Source of the DNA: Ottelia alismoides
Lineage: Eukaryota > Streptophyta > Magnoliopsida > Alismatales > Hydrocharitaceae
Length of the DNA stretch: 64,000 nt
Reading direction: 5' to 3'
Assembly: GCA_037367405.1 (NCBI GenBank)
Contig: JAZKJV010008264.1
Location: forward strand, 682,001 to 746,000
Below, in pieces: positions 35,662 to 47,054 of the stretch. The position numbers and the translations under genes are program-made. The notes under the pieces were generated by a model. The model worked only from the letters and a program-made list of their open reading frames with translations. It was not told where the DNA came from and searched no databases. The number at the start of each line of letters is the position of its first letter. The first letter of the stretch is position 1.

Positions 35662-35821
35662 GTTTCCACGTAAAATCTTTGTCTTGTGTGATTGCTTGTT
35701 TGTGCTTGATTATCATTGTTGCCATTTGGTTCCCGAGTGGAGAACCCATATTTGTTATGTGCCATCTTTCCTGCAGGACAGAATTTAGGGATACACCTCC
35801 GTGTATGCTTATTCCCCAACA
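35662..35821 (+). repeat. Copia C 3' LTR, right part
   Basis: Continues the LTR interrupted at 29790. It carries the typical copia U5 wording ttccacgtaaaatctttgtc and ends attccccaaca, the partner of the TGTTGGG start at 29183. Confidence 0.75.
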
Positions 35822-35829
35822 ATAAGAAG

Positions 35830-36115
35830 GATGGGATTATAACGAAACTCTCAGTAACCAACCATCATGCTGACTATTCTATGATTTTATACACTATAAA
35901 ATTGGACATCAAACATTGGCCATTAATGCAAAGCTTCATCCTCACAGGAACGAGCATCAGATCCAACCTTCCCAATATTTACCTCTTACTCATCTTGACA
36001 TCACACACGCAATCAGCAAAGCATTGCAGTACATAAACAACCCAAAAGAGCACCATTAGGATCATCTCAAATGAAGTCTCTAATATCTTGAGGAACCACC
36101 GCGAAGGTGCCATTT
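35830..36115 (+). pseudogene. Copia fragment H, reverse transcriptase linker
   Basis: Plus-strand frames give LDITHAISKALQYINNPKEH (about 35995-36053), then LKxSLxYLxGTT-like sequence, which match the copia region between reverse transcriptase and RNase H. It lies directly beyond the copia C LTR, so C may have inserted into it, but no left-hand part is seen. Confidence 0.5.
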
Positions 36116-38915
36116 CTTTTCAATAGTTCTTCTATGTTTTGTCATGTATATTTAAGCACATATTATGCATGCTTACATGATAATAGAAAGCATTCCGATG
36201 GAAATCTTATCTTTTCTTGAACCCGGGTAGCCCGAAAACTCAAAGCACAAGTTCATAGTCTTGCATAGGGTCCGCTTATAAGACCTTAGAGATGCAACAA
36301 CATGAGTGCTAAACAAATCGAATATCTTGGAATCCACCAAGATTCATATTCAATTCATTTTAAAAATTTCCAATCCGAACTCGAATTGAATTTCAAATGA
36401 ATTCGCTAACTCGAATTTAGATTCAATTAATTTTGATTTTTGAATATTCAAATTTGATTCATTTTATTTCGAATATGAAATGTTGATAGCTGTTTTAAAG
36501 CATATATAAACTATTTTATACAAAAATCATTTACAGTTTTACACTTGTACAACTTAGAATTTCTATAGTTACACTTACACCCGTATCTTTTTTGTCATAA
36601 CACATGTCAAGCTACCCTTCTACATCATAAAGAGTTGCACCCTTGAGTTAGTTGTTTATTTCCATCCTAAACAAACGTTAACTTATAGGCACAGGTTTAA
36701 TTTGAAAGAATAGAGATGGATACATGTGTAGTTATCTAGTTTTCGGCGTACACCTTCCTCCTCATCTTTCGTCCTTCATACTACTCTCCTCTAGCCTAAG
36801 GTGGCATCCCCTTCCCATGTGAAGGGAGATGCAATTCGAATTTCCTTGCCATTGGTGAAGGACATGTCCTAGTTATCTTTGAAAGCAATATCAAGTACAT
36901 CATCACATATATTTTTCTTAATCAGATCGTTATTTAAATAACAGTTTAGTAAATTTTAATAGATACTCAATTAATGGAAGGGTACAACTGTTAAAAATGC
37001 AAGAAGGTAGGAGCCCAAATGCTATTTGCGAAAAGGTAGGGTTATAATGTAACTGTGGAAACTCAAAGGGTTACATGTGTAAAAATCCCAAAAAAACATA
37101 TTATTTAAAATACTGTATTTTATAATTCTATTTTTTTTAATATAGGTTAATAAGATAAGTTTAAAAGTTGCATGATATCCAACAAATAATATATAATGCA
37201 TAATTATACGCAGTTTTCGTAGTCATTCTACATACTTAGCAATCCGAATTTACTTCTTAAATAAAGTAAGATATAATTTATAATTATTTGAGTCACATTA
37301 AAGAATATGATATTATTGACAAAATAGTTGAATGCGTTATGATCAAGGTTGTTGAAATCGAACCGGAGACAGAATCAGAAATTTCAACAAAAGAGTTGGA
37401 CCGGGTCAGACCATGGAATCAAACGGATTCAACCTGATGCTGATGTTATTATTTTTTAAAATCAGATTAGATCGAACCAGTAAAGAAAAAATGGTTGAAC
37501 CAGGTAATTAAACCGGAATGGGTTAGAACATGTACAGAATATACACTCAAACACACAAAATAAATATAAAATATAAAGACAATTAAAGTATATTACTTTA
37601 TACATAAAAAATGTACAACAGTAAATTATATTAGTATAGATATAAATAATGTTTGAACTAAATACTTTATAGGTTAATTATATTTCTTATCCAATCCTTT
37701 TAAAAAGTCAAGTTGGAGTAGTTGGTTAGTGCTCATTAATGGGATAAAAGAGTTCATGAGTTGAATACTCATCATTATAAACTCAAATTTAAATTGTGGT
37801 TGAGAATTCAATTTCAATTGAATCGGGGTTAAATCGGGTTGCAAATAGTCGATCGGAGCGGTGGTCAAACCAAAATTGTGTCAATTTGATCCAAACTTTG
37901 AGAACAGATTAACCGAACCGGTCCAGGCTCGGTTTACTGGTCCAACCGATTGAGCTGTTCCGGTCCGATTTCAATAATATAGATATAATTACCTTTGCAT
38001 GTTGAAGCAAGGCAAGACCAAGCTCCTATAGAAGATTGACAATGAATAATCTTATTGTCTTACACAATTAGAACAACAATAAATAACTTAAAAAGATAAA
38101 TTCACTTCATGCATCATCATGATTCTCGACATCTAAAAACCAAAGCCATGAACCATATGTAACTTTCGATATGCAAAAGAACTTACATGGTGGTAAGAAA
38201 AAATTGTCGATTACTCACAATATGATCTAATATCAACAAAGATAACCCTTACAATAAGGTGGAACGGGGATGCGTGGATAAGCCACGAGCAACGATAGAC
38301 GTTAAAGAGAAACTCTCACATGCAAGGAGGGGGAGCACCAATGTCCACCTTAAGATGGATGGAACTTTGATTAAAAAAATAAAAATTAGAATGGAAAATG
38401 TCGGGTATGGAATATAAGAACATGGAAATAAAGGTGTAGTAGGGAATATAAATAAAATTATTAAACATATACTCTTTAATGCTAGATTTTATTGCTAATG
38501 TTTTCTAATCTATTTATTAATATTTAATATTTAGTGTATAACCAAATAGGATTATTTATTTTACATGCATTTATACTGACACACATATGCATACACATGC
38601 ACGTACATGCATGTATATAATATATATAGATACAATATTAAGATGTATATATATAAGTATATAAATACCAAATCAAATTGAATTATTACAAAACGGATTC
38701 AAGTTAATCTAAATTCGATTCAAATAGGAATCGAATTCACGAGTCAAATTCATATTCAATTCTTTTTTTACTTCGAATCGATTTTTTTCTAATATCTATC
38801 GAACGAATCCTAGTAGAATTTGAATGATTTAATTCAATTAACATCCCTAGTTATCAGGATTTAGGTTCTTCTACAAAACCTACATTTTTCTCCTTTTCAC
38901 TTACTCTTTTGTGTG
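36116..38915. other. No gene recognised; AT-rich, with transposon-like patches
   Basis: Patches rich in aattcgaatt words lie at 36350-36480 and 38660-38840, the second ending taacatcccta (38849), which resembles a hAT terminus. A degenerate pair (ttgaaatcgaaccgga at about 37355 and tccggtccgatttcaata at about 37960) could be the ends of a decayed element of about 620 bp. There is no coding signal. Confidence 0.4.
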
Positions 38916-38924
38916 AAAATATTA

Positions 38925-40316
38925 GGGTGTTTATCATTTATACCCCTCTGAGATATAGCAATTTCACTTATGCCCCTCCTTTTTTTGAGGAATATCGATT
39001 GTCCCTGATTTCTTACCATTCTATTGCTTGTGTCCCTCTAGTTCGTTACCGTGTATCCCTAACATAAACAAATGTTAACTTTAGGGACACATCGAGAATC
39101 AAATTTAAAAATATAGACCGAAAAGTCAACATCTTCTCCTTACCATTCATCTGACCAGAGCTCCTCCCCCGCACCTTCCTTTCCGCTTGCAACTCCTCCT
39201 GTCGCCTTCCCCTCCGCCCCCAGCACCTTCGTTCTGCCCCCAACACCTCCCCCCCACCCCTAGCTCCTTCCACCACCCCAGCACCTCCGCCCGCAGCTCC
39301 TTCTGCCACTCCCGCACCTCCCTCCTCATCCCCAACTCCTCCTGTCGCCCCCTCCCGAGCAGCTTCCCTAACCGCACCACCACCATCTCGAACAACACGT
39401 ACATCGCACCCTCGTAGATGCTCTCCATCGACAACCTCACCTCGTCCGACCCGCACCCCTCCCCCTCTACCATGGTCCTTGCCGCACGTGCGCCACCGTG
39501 TTCTCCTCTCCCTCTCACATAGTAGCTCCCGAACTCTGGCCACACGATGACCAGAACGATCCTGGCGGTGGAGGATCTGGCGACGACACAAATGGCAATG
39601 ACGATGGAGAAGCGGCCCAAGGCGATTGATCACAGGAGGATGTCTCCGACGAAAATGGGAGGGGTTGTTACGTCGCCGACAAGGTGTGCGAGGAGGTCGA
39701 GGTGGAAGAGGCGCATGCAGAGGGCACGAAGCATGAGGCCCTCGCAGGCGATGTCGTGGACGAAGATGAGGCAGTGGGAGCGAGTTGCGACGTCCCCTGC
39801 TCCTCCTTTGCCCGATGCTCCTCACCCATCCCCCTCCCCCAAACTCCTCCTTCCCCCTCCTCTGATGTGCCCCTACTCCTCCGGAAGTGTGCTTGTTTCT
39901 GGTGGTACACCTTTGGGAAGAACTCCTTCAGGATATCTTTAATCAATGTCTCCCCTCCTACGCTTCCATGTTCATGATCTTCGAGAAGAGGGTTTCACAC
40001 GTGGTTGGGGACGCCATGGCTGGGAGGGTGCTGAGGATGACGCCGGATTTGATGTCCACAAAGGAGCAGATGGCAGGACGATGGAGGAGGATCGAAGGAT
40101 GAGGTTGGATTGGGAAAATTTTAGACAGTTATGCCCCTCTTAACCTCACCATGGTTTAAGAAAACTATGGTTAGGTTCAAATCACTAACAACTAAAGTAA
40201 CAAAGGGGCACAAACGATAGAATGGTAAGAAATCGAGGTTACAACTGATATTCCCAAAAAGGGAGAGGCATAACTGAACTACAAGATCTCACAAGGACAC
40301 TACTAATAAAAAACCC
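38925..40316. mobile_element. Mutator-like element (1392 bp) with GC-rich captured-looking interior
   Basis: Long degenerate terminal inverted repeats (about 38925-39065 and 40180-40316; shared words ttatgccc, tttcttaccattcta, gtgtcccctct) start GGGT on each side. The flanks are aaaatatta (38916-38924) and aaaagatta (40317-40325), an 8-of-9 match, the 9-bp duplication of Mutator-like insertion. The interior is GC-rich and coding-like on the minus strand (for example IKDILKEFFPKVYHQKQAHF at about 39880-39945) but broken, and I do not recognise the source. No transposase is present. Confidence 0.8.
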
Positions 40317-40479
40317 AAAAGATTAAAACAACTTACCTTACTATCAATCCAATATGCCATAACCTGATAGAAAACGTTGAGGTTGACCGTCCATCTTATT
40401 TTTAAACGGTAAGCCTTTATATTCTAAAAAATTATTCCTGAGATGTAGTAAGATGTTTTTTTTTAAGCAGAGGTTAATG

Positions 40480-40910
40480 ATCATCCATAAATTTTATTAA
40501 CATTAAAGGATCAACAAATTACATCTCCCCTTACCCATTACTCGACGAGAGACTGGATGTATCACATTTTCTATATAGGATATTTCAAATCAAAAAATCA
40601 CAACATTTCTTTAAATTTATCACATCTTTAAACATTGACATCATTGCTCAAGGCATGTCCAAGCATCATAAACCTCTCTTGCAAAAGAACGACATGAACA
40701 ACAAGTGCTTAACGTCCTCCCCATCACTCGCGTGCAAAAGGCACGTGACGGCAATAATAGGTGCCCACCTTCTCTAAACTAATATCAATCTGTTTCTTGT
40801 CATCAACTAAAGCAGAATCTTTACCTCGATAAGGGCCTTGGTTTCCCAGATGCATAGTCACGATGGAGAACTGAATTAAGCATGCGTCGAGCCCGATCAC
40901 ATGCACTTTG
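40480..40910 (-). pseudogene. LINE fragment, reverse transcriptase zinc-binding domain
   Basis: Minus-strand translation near 40740-40660 reads LLHASDGEDVKHLLFMSFFC, close to the zf-RVT domain that ends plant LINE polymerases (C..C....E...HLFF.C.F...VW). The preceding part is in other frames with stops. Too short and broken to classify further. Confidence 0.45.
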
Positions 40911-41315
40911 TCTTAAGATTTTCAGGAAGTAGTTTAAGCTGTAAAAAATATCACTGGCAACTATTTTTAAGTACTGAACCTGCATTAGATGACAGCTTCC
41001 TTGTATATGCCAGACAAATAAGAAAGAAGATCAAACACTAAAAGAAACAGAAATCTGCAAAACCGCAACGGCACTGACCTGTCACAGAGTATTGGCTAGC
41101 CATGCAAAGATCACAAGATTCACAACTTTGTTGTGCCTTCTTGGAAACAGATCTCTGTTTGAAGCCTCGGCTTGAACATTACAACAAAAACTACATAGAA
41201 ATCTCGCACGGCTTCCCGAATTCAACTTGGTAAATATAAAGCATCATAATCATTCAAAGAATAATTACTATAGCTGGCATTCAACAATGGGTGGCAGCAG
41301 ACAGGCATTAATCTG
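40911..41315. other. No gene recognised; possible 3' untranslated region on minus strand
   Basis: Lies downstream (minus sense) of the candidate terminal exon at 41316-41378. AT-rich, no open frame and no repeat. It may hold the transcript end of that gene, which cannot be proved from sequence. Confidence 0.3.
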
Positions 41316-41378
41316 TTACTGTACGGACTTCAAGATAGTCCTCCCGCCTTCACCTTTCTTGTTTTTTTCTCCAGCATT
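41316..41378 (-). CDS. Candidate terminal exon of a host gene
   Basis: On the minus strand a good splice acceptor (gttttctctttcag) at 41379-41392 is followed by 20 codons, NAGEKNKKGEGGRTILKSVQ, and a TAA stop. The lysine/glycine-rich tail has the composition of a host protein C-terminus and does not match the elements here. I do not recognise the gene, and no upstream exon could be identified with confidence: copia F and G occupy much of the sequence to the right. The reading frame of entry is inferred from the stop. Confidence 0.4.
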   Translation of the reverse strand, partial: NAGEKNKKGEGGRTILKSVQ

Positions 41379-42321
41379 CTGAAAGAGAAAACGTCTTACT
41401 GATTCAATAGCAGTCAAGCACGGCTAAAGTTCATCTCAATTATATTGGAACTGGACATAGCTGTTGCTGTAAAAGTTTAATGTAAGAGCCTGCTGACCGT
41501 GGTATAATATGTCCAAAACCTTTTATTGCATTAATGTCAAAGCCGACATGGATTTTATTATAACCATTAAACACTGATAAAAACCATTCATTTTCAGAGA
41601 TCCAAAGAAGGGCATGGCAAATATTTTGGAGGGGCGAGGGAAAAATTCTTGAGAGCAGATACCTACAAGCCTCTTCCCTGAGTCTGGTTGGTTGCAGGGT
41701 TATTCCCCAGAATTGTATTGTATTCAGGGGTAAAACCAAGTGTAATCCCGCAACCAATAATTGGCTATATTTCATTCACTTGTTGGTTCAATGATCATTC
41801 CTTCTATAAATGAAAACTAACTGAAAATAACTAAACACTCATGCAAAGCAATAGAAGAGCACTAGGACATATATCACGAAAATGTAAAGAAAGTATACTG
41901 CATGCGCATGAACATGTCTGTGTGACGTAGTCATAGCCCTCATCCTCTCAACCACGTCTTTTCGAGCAGATTTATAACATTGGAATCCTTATCACAACCT
42001 CAATCAAGTAATATTGTAGGACGGAAAGTATTTGCCTATGTAATACAATCACGTTCCCAACGTGGACAATGGGAAACTTTAACAAGAGTTTTCGTCATGG
42101 GACACAGAGAGGGAACTACAAGAAATATGGTCCCAAAGTTCAGGAAAAACAGTACAGACTATTCATTTCTTCTTTTGGCAGGCGTACAAGTAGTGAAGTT
42201 GGATAGCAGGCACATCTAATTGTTCACTGTCAATCTTGACGACTTATAGCTATGGCCTTAAGTTTCAATAAAATTCTATAGAATTTAGCCGGAATTTCAG
42301 TTTCTCTAGGTCAGCAAAATC
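41379..42321. other. No gene recognised; intron-like spacer
   Basis: AT-rich with only scattered frames (for example a 111-codon minus frame at 41440-41775 without recognised domains). It could be an intron of the gene ending at 41316. Confidence 0.3.
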
Positions 42322-42326
42322 GAAAC

Positions 42327-42469
42327 TGTTGGAAAAAATGAAATTGCTTATTATTCACAAGATCCTAGGGCTCTCTTATATGGGAGAAAAGCCCTGGGTT
42401 AATTGCATGAGAGGTAAATAAGGATAATGAAAGAAGAAATAACACCAAAGGGGTACGACTATCTCAACA
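42327..42469 (-). repeat. Copia F 3' LTR (143 bp)
   Basis: tgttggaaaaaatg to tatctcaaca. It contains a ctcttatatgggagaaaa core equivalent to the TATA region of the G LTR. On the minus strand the purine tract gcttgaggaggag directly precedes it. It differs from the 5' LTR (51686-51837) by substitutions and short deletions. Confidence 0.85.
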
Positions 42470-42930
42470 CTCCTCCTCAAGCTGGAGCATATGTCTATCA
42501 TGCTCATTCTGGAACATCTTTGGAAAGGACCTTCAGTAAGAGGTTTGGTAAATATATTAGCAGTCTGACATCCAGTAGAAACATGAGAGGTGGATATGAG
42601 ACCCTTCTGGATCATGTCTCTGTTATAGTGGCAATCCACCTCTATATGCTTCGTACGTTCATGGAATGCATGATTATTTGCAATAAAAAGTGATGCTTGA
42701 TTGTCATATAGAAGCTGCATAGGAAGATGTACATCAACTACAAGATTAGTCAAAACCGACCTAACCCACATCATCTCTGTGTTTCCCTGAGCCATGGCCT
42801 TGTATTCGAACTCTGCACTAGATTTTGCAACTATTATCTGCTTCTTACTTTTCCCATGACACGAAGCTACCAACAAAAATATCGAAACCAAAAGTAGACT
42901 TCTTATCCCTAAGGCATCCTGCATAATCTA
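42470..42930 (-). pseudogene. Copia F RNase H
   Basis: The frame from 42924 carries KSSAEFEYKAMAQGNTEMMW, LLYDNQASLFIANNHAFHER and TKHIEVDCHYNRDMIQKGLI, then ANIFTKPLTEGPFQRCS. This is the copia RNase H C-terminus, closely similar to copia G (52922-53281). The N-terminal part is in another frame. Confidence 0.85.
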
Positions 42931-42997
42931 CGTCTGCACACGCTATCACCTCAAGAGAAGTACCTCTGCTGAATAAAGGACCAATACCTGGTGAAGA

Positions 42998-44110
42998 CTA
43001 CAAATATCTCAAAATCATATAGATAGCATCCATATGAACCTTCCTGGGATGCTCCGTGAACTGGCCCACCTTCCCAACAAGCTCCTTGTATCTCCTCTTA
43101 TATATCTCCTCAGTATCATCATCATATAATCTCATGCTTGAATCCATAGGAATAGTAGCATGCTTATACCTTGTCATATCTGTCTCTAGTAGAAGATCAG
43201 TAACAAACTTCCTCTGGGTCATCACAAGACCACGATGGTTCCTGGCGAATTCTAATCCAAGGAAGTATCGAAGATTGTCAAGGTCCTTGGTCACAAATTG
43301 ATGACCTAGGAACTCCTTGATCGTCTGAATGCCCTGCTCATCATCACTCGTGACAATAATATCATCAACATAGACAAGAATAGGAACAATACATCACTGT
43401 AGCCTCTGAACAATAAGCGAGTGATCCGCAGTGGACCGAGCAAACCCCTAGTGCTCTATCAACTCTAAAAGCATATGGTACCAAGCTCTCGGACTCTGCT
43501 TCAAGTCGTAAATCGCTTTGTGGAGCCTACATACCTTCTAAGACTCTCCCTCAACAGCAAACCCTAGTGGCTGTTGTATATAAACCTCCTCCTCTAGATC
43601 TCCATATAGAAACTCATTCTTCACATCAAGTTGGTAAAGAAGCCAATCCTATGAAACAACAACTGATAGAAGAATGCAAGATGTCAAGTGTCTGGCCATT
43701 GGAGAGAAGGTATCATGATAGTCCACCCCATAAGTCTGGGTGAACCCATGTGCTACAAGCCTTGCCTTGTAGCGATCCACACTGCCATATGCTCGTTGCT
43801 TCATCGTAAAGATCCATTTGCATCTCACAATAAAGGCACCTGGAGGGGCAGAAACAACACTCCAAGTACCACGAGACGACAAAGCAACTATCTCCTCCAT
43901 GGCAAGTCGCCAACTGTTATCTTGTATGACCCCCTGATATGTGCGTGGGATAGTAACAGTTGAGAGTCCCATAACAAACCTCGTGCACTCCTCTGAAAGA
44001 TTGTCCAAGAAAACATGCGCAGCTAGAGGATACGTGGCACAATTACGACGCGGCTTCCTCAAGGAAATAGGTACATTGAGGTCATCAACCTCTCTATTCT
44101 TTGGTATCAA
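42998..44110 (-). pseudogene. Copia F reverse transcriptase
   Basis: 44110-43649 holds the start of the domain ([38 protein letters not shown]); the centre around 43640-43330 is frameshifted but keeps a YVDD-type box on the minus strand near 43370; 43294-42998 holds DLDNLRYFLGLEFARNHRGL and the linker. At least three breaks. Confidence 0.8.
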
Positions 44111-45130
44111 CTCTGTGGAACAAGTATATCACCAGTGCCATCAGTAGAAACAATGTGTTCATTACATACCTGAGACGTGCTGGATGACGGGGAAGGTACA
44201 TGAGCAGAGGGGTGAGTAGAGGATCTGCAAATGTAAAACGTGGTAGGAATTGTGTCAGTGTAGACAGAGGTGAAGGTGGTGGAGGTGACTGAGGCTCAAC
44301 ATGGGGAGTAGGTGGAGATAACGGAGGTAGTGGATCAAAGACATCCTCACCAGAGTCAACATTAGACAACTTGTCACCTGTAGGAAGAAAAATACATAAT
44401 AGACTCGAAAAATGTGACATCAGCACTCACATACTATTTTCTCCCAACAAGAACATCTATACCCCTTTTTGGGTACGAGAATAACCAATGAACACACATT
44501 TGACAGCTCTAGGTGAGAGCTTGTCGCGACCAGGAGTAAAATTGTGGACAAATGCCACAGACCTAAAGACCCTGGGAGTAAGGGAGAATAAATCCTTCTC
44601 AGGAAACACAATCAAGAAGGAACTTTTTCTCCAATGATAGTAGAAGGCATGTGGTTCACCAAGTAACATGCAGTGAGAACCGCATCACCCTAGACCGAAT
44701 GAGGAGCTTGACTCTGAATCAAAAGATTCCTTGTGACATCCAAAGATGACGGTGTTTGCATTCAGCAACACCATTCTGCTGCGAAGTGTAAGCACAAGAA
44801 GTCTGATGAGCAACACTAATAGATATGAGAAAAGTCAGACAACTGTAAAGTAGAAAACTCCAAGGCATTGTCGGTGCAAATAAACTTCACATTAGCAGAA
44901 AAAATGTTCCTAATCTCAATAAAAAAAGATTTAATAACAAGACCAGCTTTAGACTTATTCTTTATCAAGAAAACCCAAGATAATCTATAGAAATCATACA
45001 CATCAACCATATAGAATTGATGTCCTTGATGATCGGGAACACGACTAGTACTCCGGATATGAAAATGAACCAACTCAAACAACTAACTACGGTGACGACT
45101 CTGACGACTCAGAAAAGATGAACGATGATG
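44111..45130 (-). pseudogene. Copia F integrase and proline-rich hinge
   Basis: 45082-44816 keeps an integrase core piece (VPDHQGHQFYMVDVYDFYRL and FICTDNALEF with the second catalytic Asp); 44669-44457 keeps LTPRVFRSVAFVHNFTPGRD and the FIGYSRTQKG motif; 44426-44094 is the proline-rich hinge. Frames change between all three, and the catalytic Glu region near 44780 is damaged. Confidence 0.8.
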
Positions 45131-45898
45131 CTTCCCAAGCTGACGCACCTCATACTCCATGGTAGTACGAGTAGAAATCTGCGGGTGAACATGCCACTCC
45201 AAAACGAATATGCCACATGAAAGGAGAAACAAATTCAGATGGAGTAGTAGCAACACCAGCACACGAAGGTTGGACTTGTTTGTTTACTCTCTGTTCACCG
45301 GCCACATCCAATCACCCTGCCCGTGAGTATGTCCTGAAACACATGAGAAGAATGATCAAATATGACACGACAATGTAAATCTTTTGTAATATGACTAGTA
45401 GATAAAAGATTCATCTGAAATACTGAAGCATGTAAAACATTCTGCAGACGCATTGATGGGTCTAGAACAATATCTCCCTAACCAATGAACCCCATTAGCA
45501 ATCGCCACTGATCTACATGAAGAATAGACCTCTAAGAACTAAACTAAGCTTATTGACACACATATGATGCGAAGCTCCGGAGTCCATGATCCAATTAGTA
45601 ACATCTGAACTGCTATAACTGGTAAGTACATAAGCAATACCTGATGGACTCGTAGAGGTTCTGGCAATAGTTATGACATAAGAAGATCCTACAGCTGGAG
45701 TGGTTGGTGTAGTCATCATCTCTCTCAGTCTAGAAACAATATCATCAAATCGAGCATCATGAGACGGGACTGGAGAAGACTTTGTCTCCTCAGATACACG
45801 AGCAGATGTAAGATACCCATGTTTCAGGTAATCATGTCTCCTCTGAATGACCTGGACGGTGACAATGTGTGCATGTGTCACGCTGACGTCTTCCTCCT
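45131..45898 (-). pseudogene. Copia F zinc knuckle remnant, protease and preintegrase
   Basis: The frame 45905-45513 includes the remains of the zinc knuckle (HAHIVTVQVIQRRHDYLKHG, with the cysteines lost) and the intact protease motif NWIMDSGASHHMC. The preintegrase part (45131-45510) is in broken frames. The knuckle lies directly beside the solo LTR junction. Confidence 0.75.
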
Positions 45899-46215
45899 TG
45901 ACCACTGGTCCGAAAATCGGCCTCTTAATAAGTCGTTTTAGTGCGTTGTAGTTGGCCGAGTCGAATGCGTCAAAGTCCGCTTGATTAAATTTAGGGATTT
46001 TTACCCAGCAGACCCTGTAATCTTTTGCAATTACCGCTACGACCTCCGAAACATCCTAATTCCTCTCTCGACCCCGTAAACTTGCTCCGCCTTACCCCAC
46101 GAACCCTGCCGTTAAATTTACACATCTAAAGTTAACTTCTGTGAGTTAAAAATGAGTTAATCTAACCAATCTTTGATCCGACGGCTAAAATTAACCAAGA
46201 AATAAAAAAATTATC

Positions 46216-47054
46216 CTCCCTCATGTACAGGTGCGGGAGTCAGGGCTTCGGGGGGGGGGGGGGGGGCTTTCCAGCAGATACCGAAACCTATCGGGTACCT
46301 GAGCTCTCCACCATCTAAGATCCATCTTCCAGTGATTCACGACCAAGCTCCCATCGATCTCGGTCGTCGGTTGCATGTACTCCCATGGATTTCCCCAACG
46401 TCTACGGAAAACACCAGAGAATATGACTGTTAAAATTGCAAAATTTTTCAGGAAACTGCTCCATGTCCGAACCATATCTCCTTCGATGTTTAGCTCTCTT
46501 TCGTCGTGACGATCCCGCTACTCCTCGCTTCTCTGTTTTTCAGTAGCTGTAAAGCACGGGTTCTACATTCAGCGGATGTCTCGGGAACGAAGTAGCATGA
46601 CCAGTGAGAGCGAGACGAGCCTGTAAAGAAAAACTATAGTTTCTAGATCTTGTTCGAATACCGACCTATATGACCTGATATAAAAAAAGTGACCTTTGCA
46701 GACATCGTGGTCAGCTCGATTATAGTAATCCGTAACATGGATGTGATTCTTGTTCATCGCAATGGCGAGGACTCCGCACATCCCAGCAAACTGTGCCCCC
46801 ATTCCGAAACCCAGTTCCTTCTCCCAGTTGGCAACAAGAAACCGCAAACTCGCATCGCTGCAATTCACTGGGTGTTGATGCATCCAGAGATCAGTCTGCA
46901 CCCGTCTCGTGAGAGGGAAATTATCTTCATCTGATCCAACGATCTGTACAGACACTGAAAATCATCAACATCAAACACGTTCGACAAACTGGCAAGAAAA
47001 AATTTTAATTGCATATTTCGTACCCATGGACTCCCGCACCTGTACATGAGGGAG
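46216..47054. repeat. 24-bp inverted repeat around the captured gene segment
   Basis: ctccctcatgtacaggtgcg and four more bases at 46216-46239 is exactly inverted at 47031-47054. A third partial copy in direct orientation follows at about 47079, next to a G run (47099-47107), as does the first (46250-46266, 17 G). The captured segment lies between the inverted copies. Confidence 0.85.
46694..46954 (-). pseudogene. Captured host exon inside the Pack-MULE
   Basis: A 261-base segment open across all 86 codons on the minus strand, preceded by a good acceptor (gttgatgattttcag) and followed by a donor (AAG|GTCAC). It includes FLVANWEKELGFGMGAQFAG and then NYNRADHDVCK-like sequence (YYNRADHDVCKG). 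The exon boundary signals suggest genomic capture rather than cDNA. It resembles a conserved plant protein of unknown function that I cannot name with certainty. A second exon-like piece with WKMDLRWWRAQVPDRFRYL lies at 46275-46470. Confidence 0.65.

Noticed and set aside
36300..38849. Possible 2.5-kb hAT element with aattcgaatt repeats at both ends
   Set aside because: Only the right side has a hAT-like end; no left terminus or duplication could be found.
39046..39825. A 259-codon arginine-rich minus-strand frame
   Set aside because: Low-complexity, with overlapping frames on both strands; likely composition, or a shadow of a captured gene in another frame.
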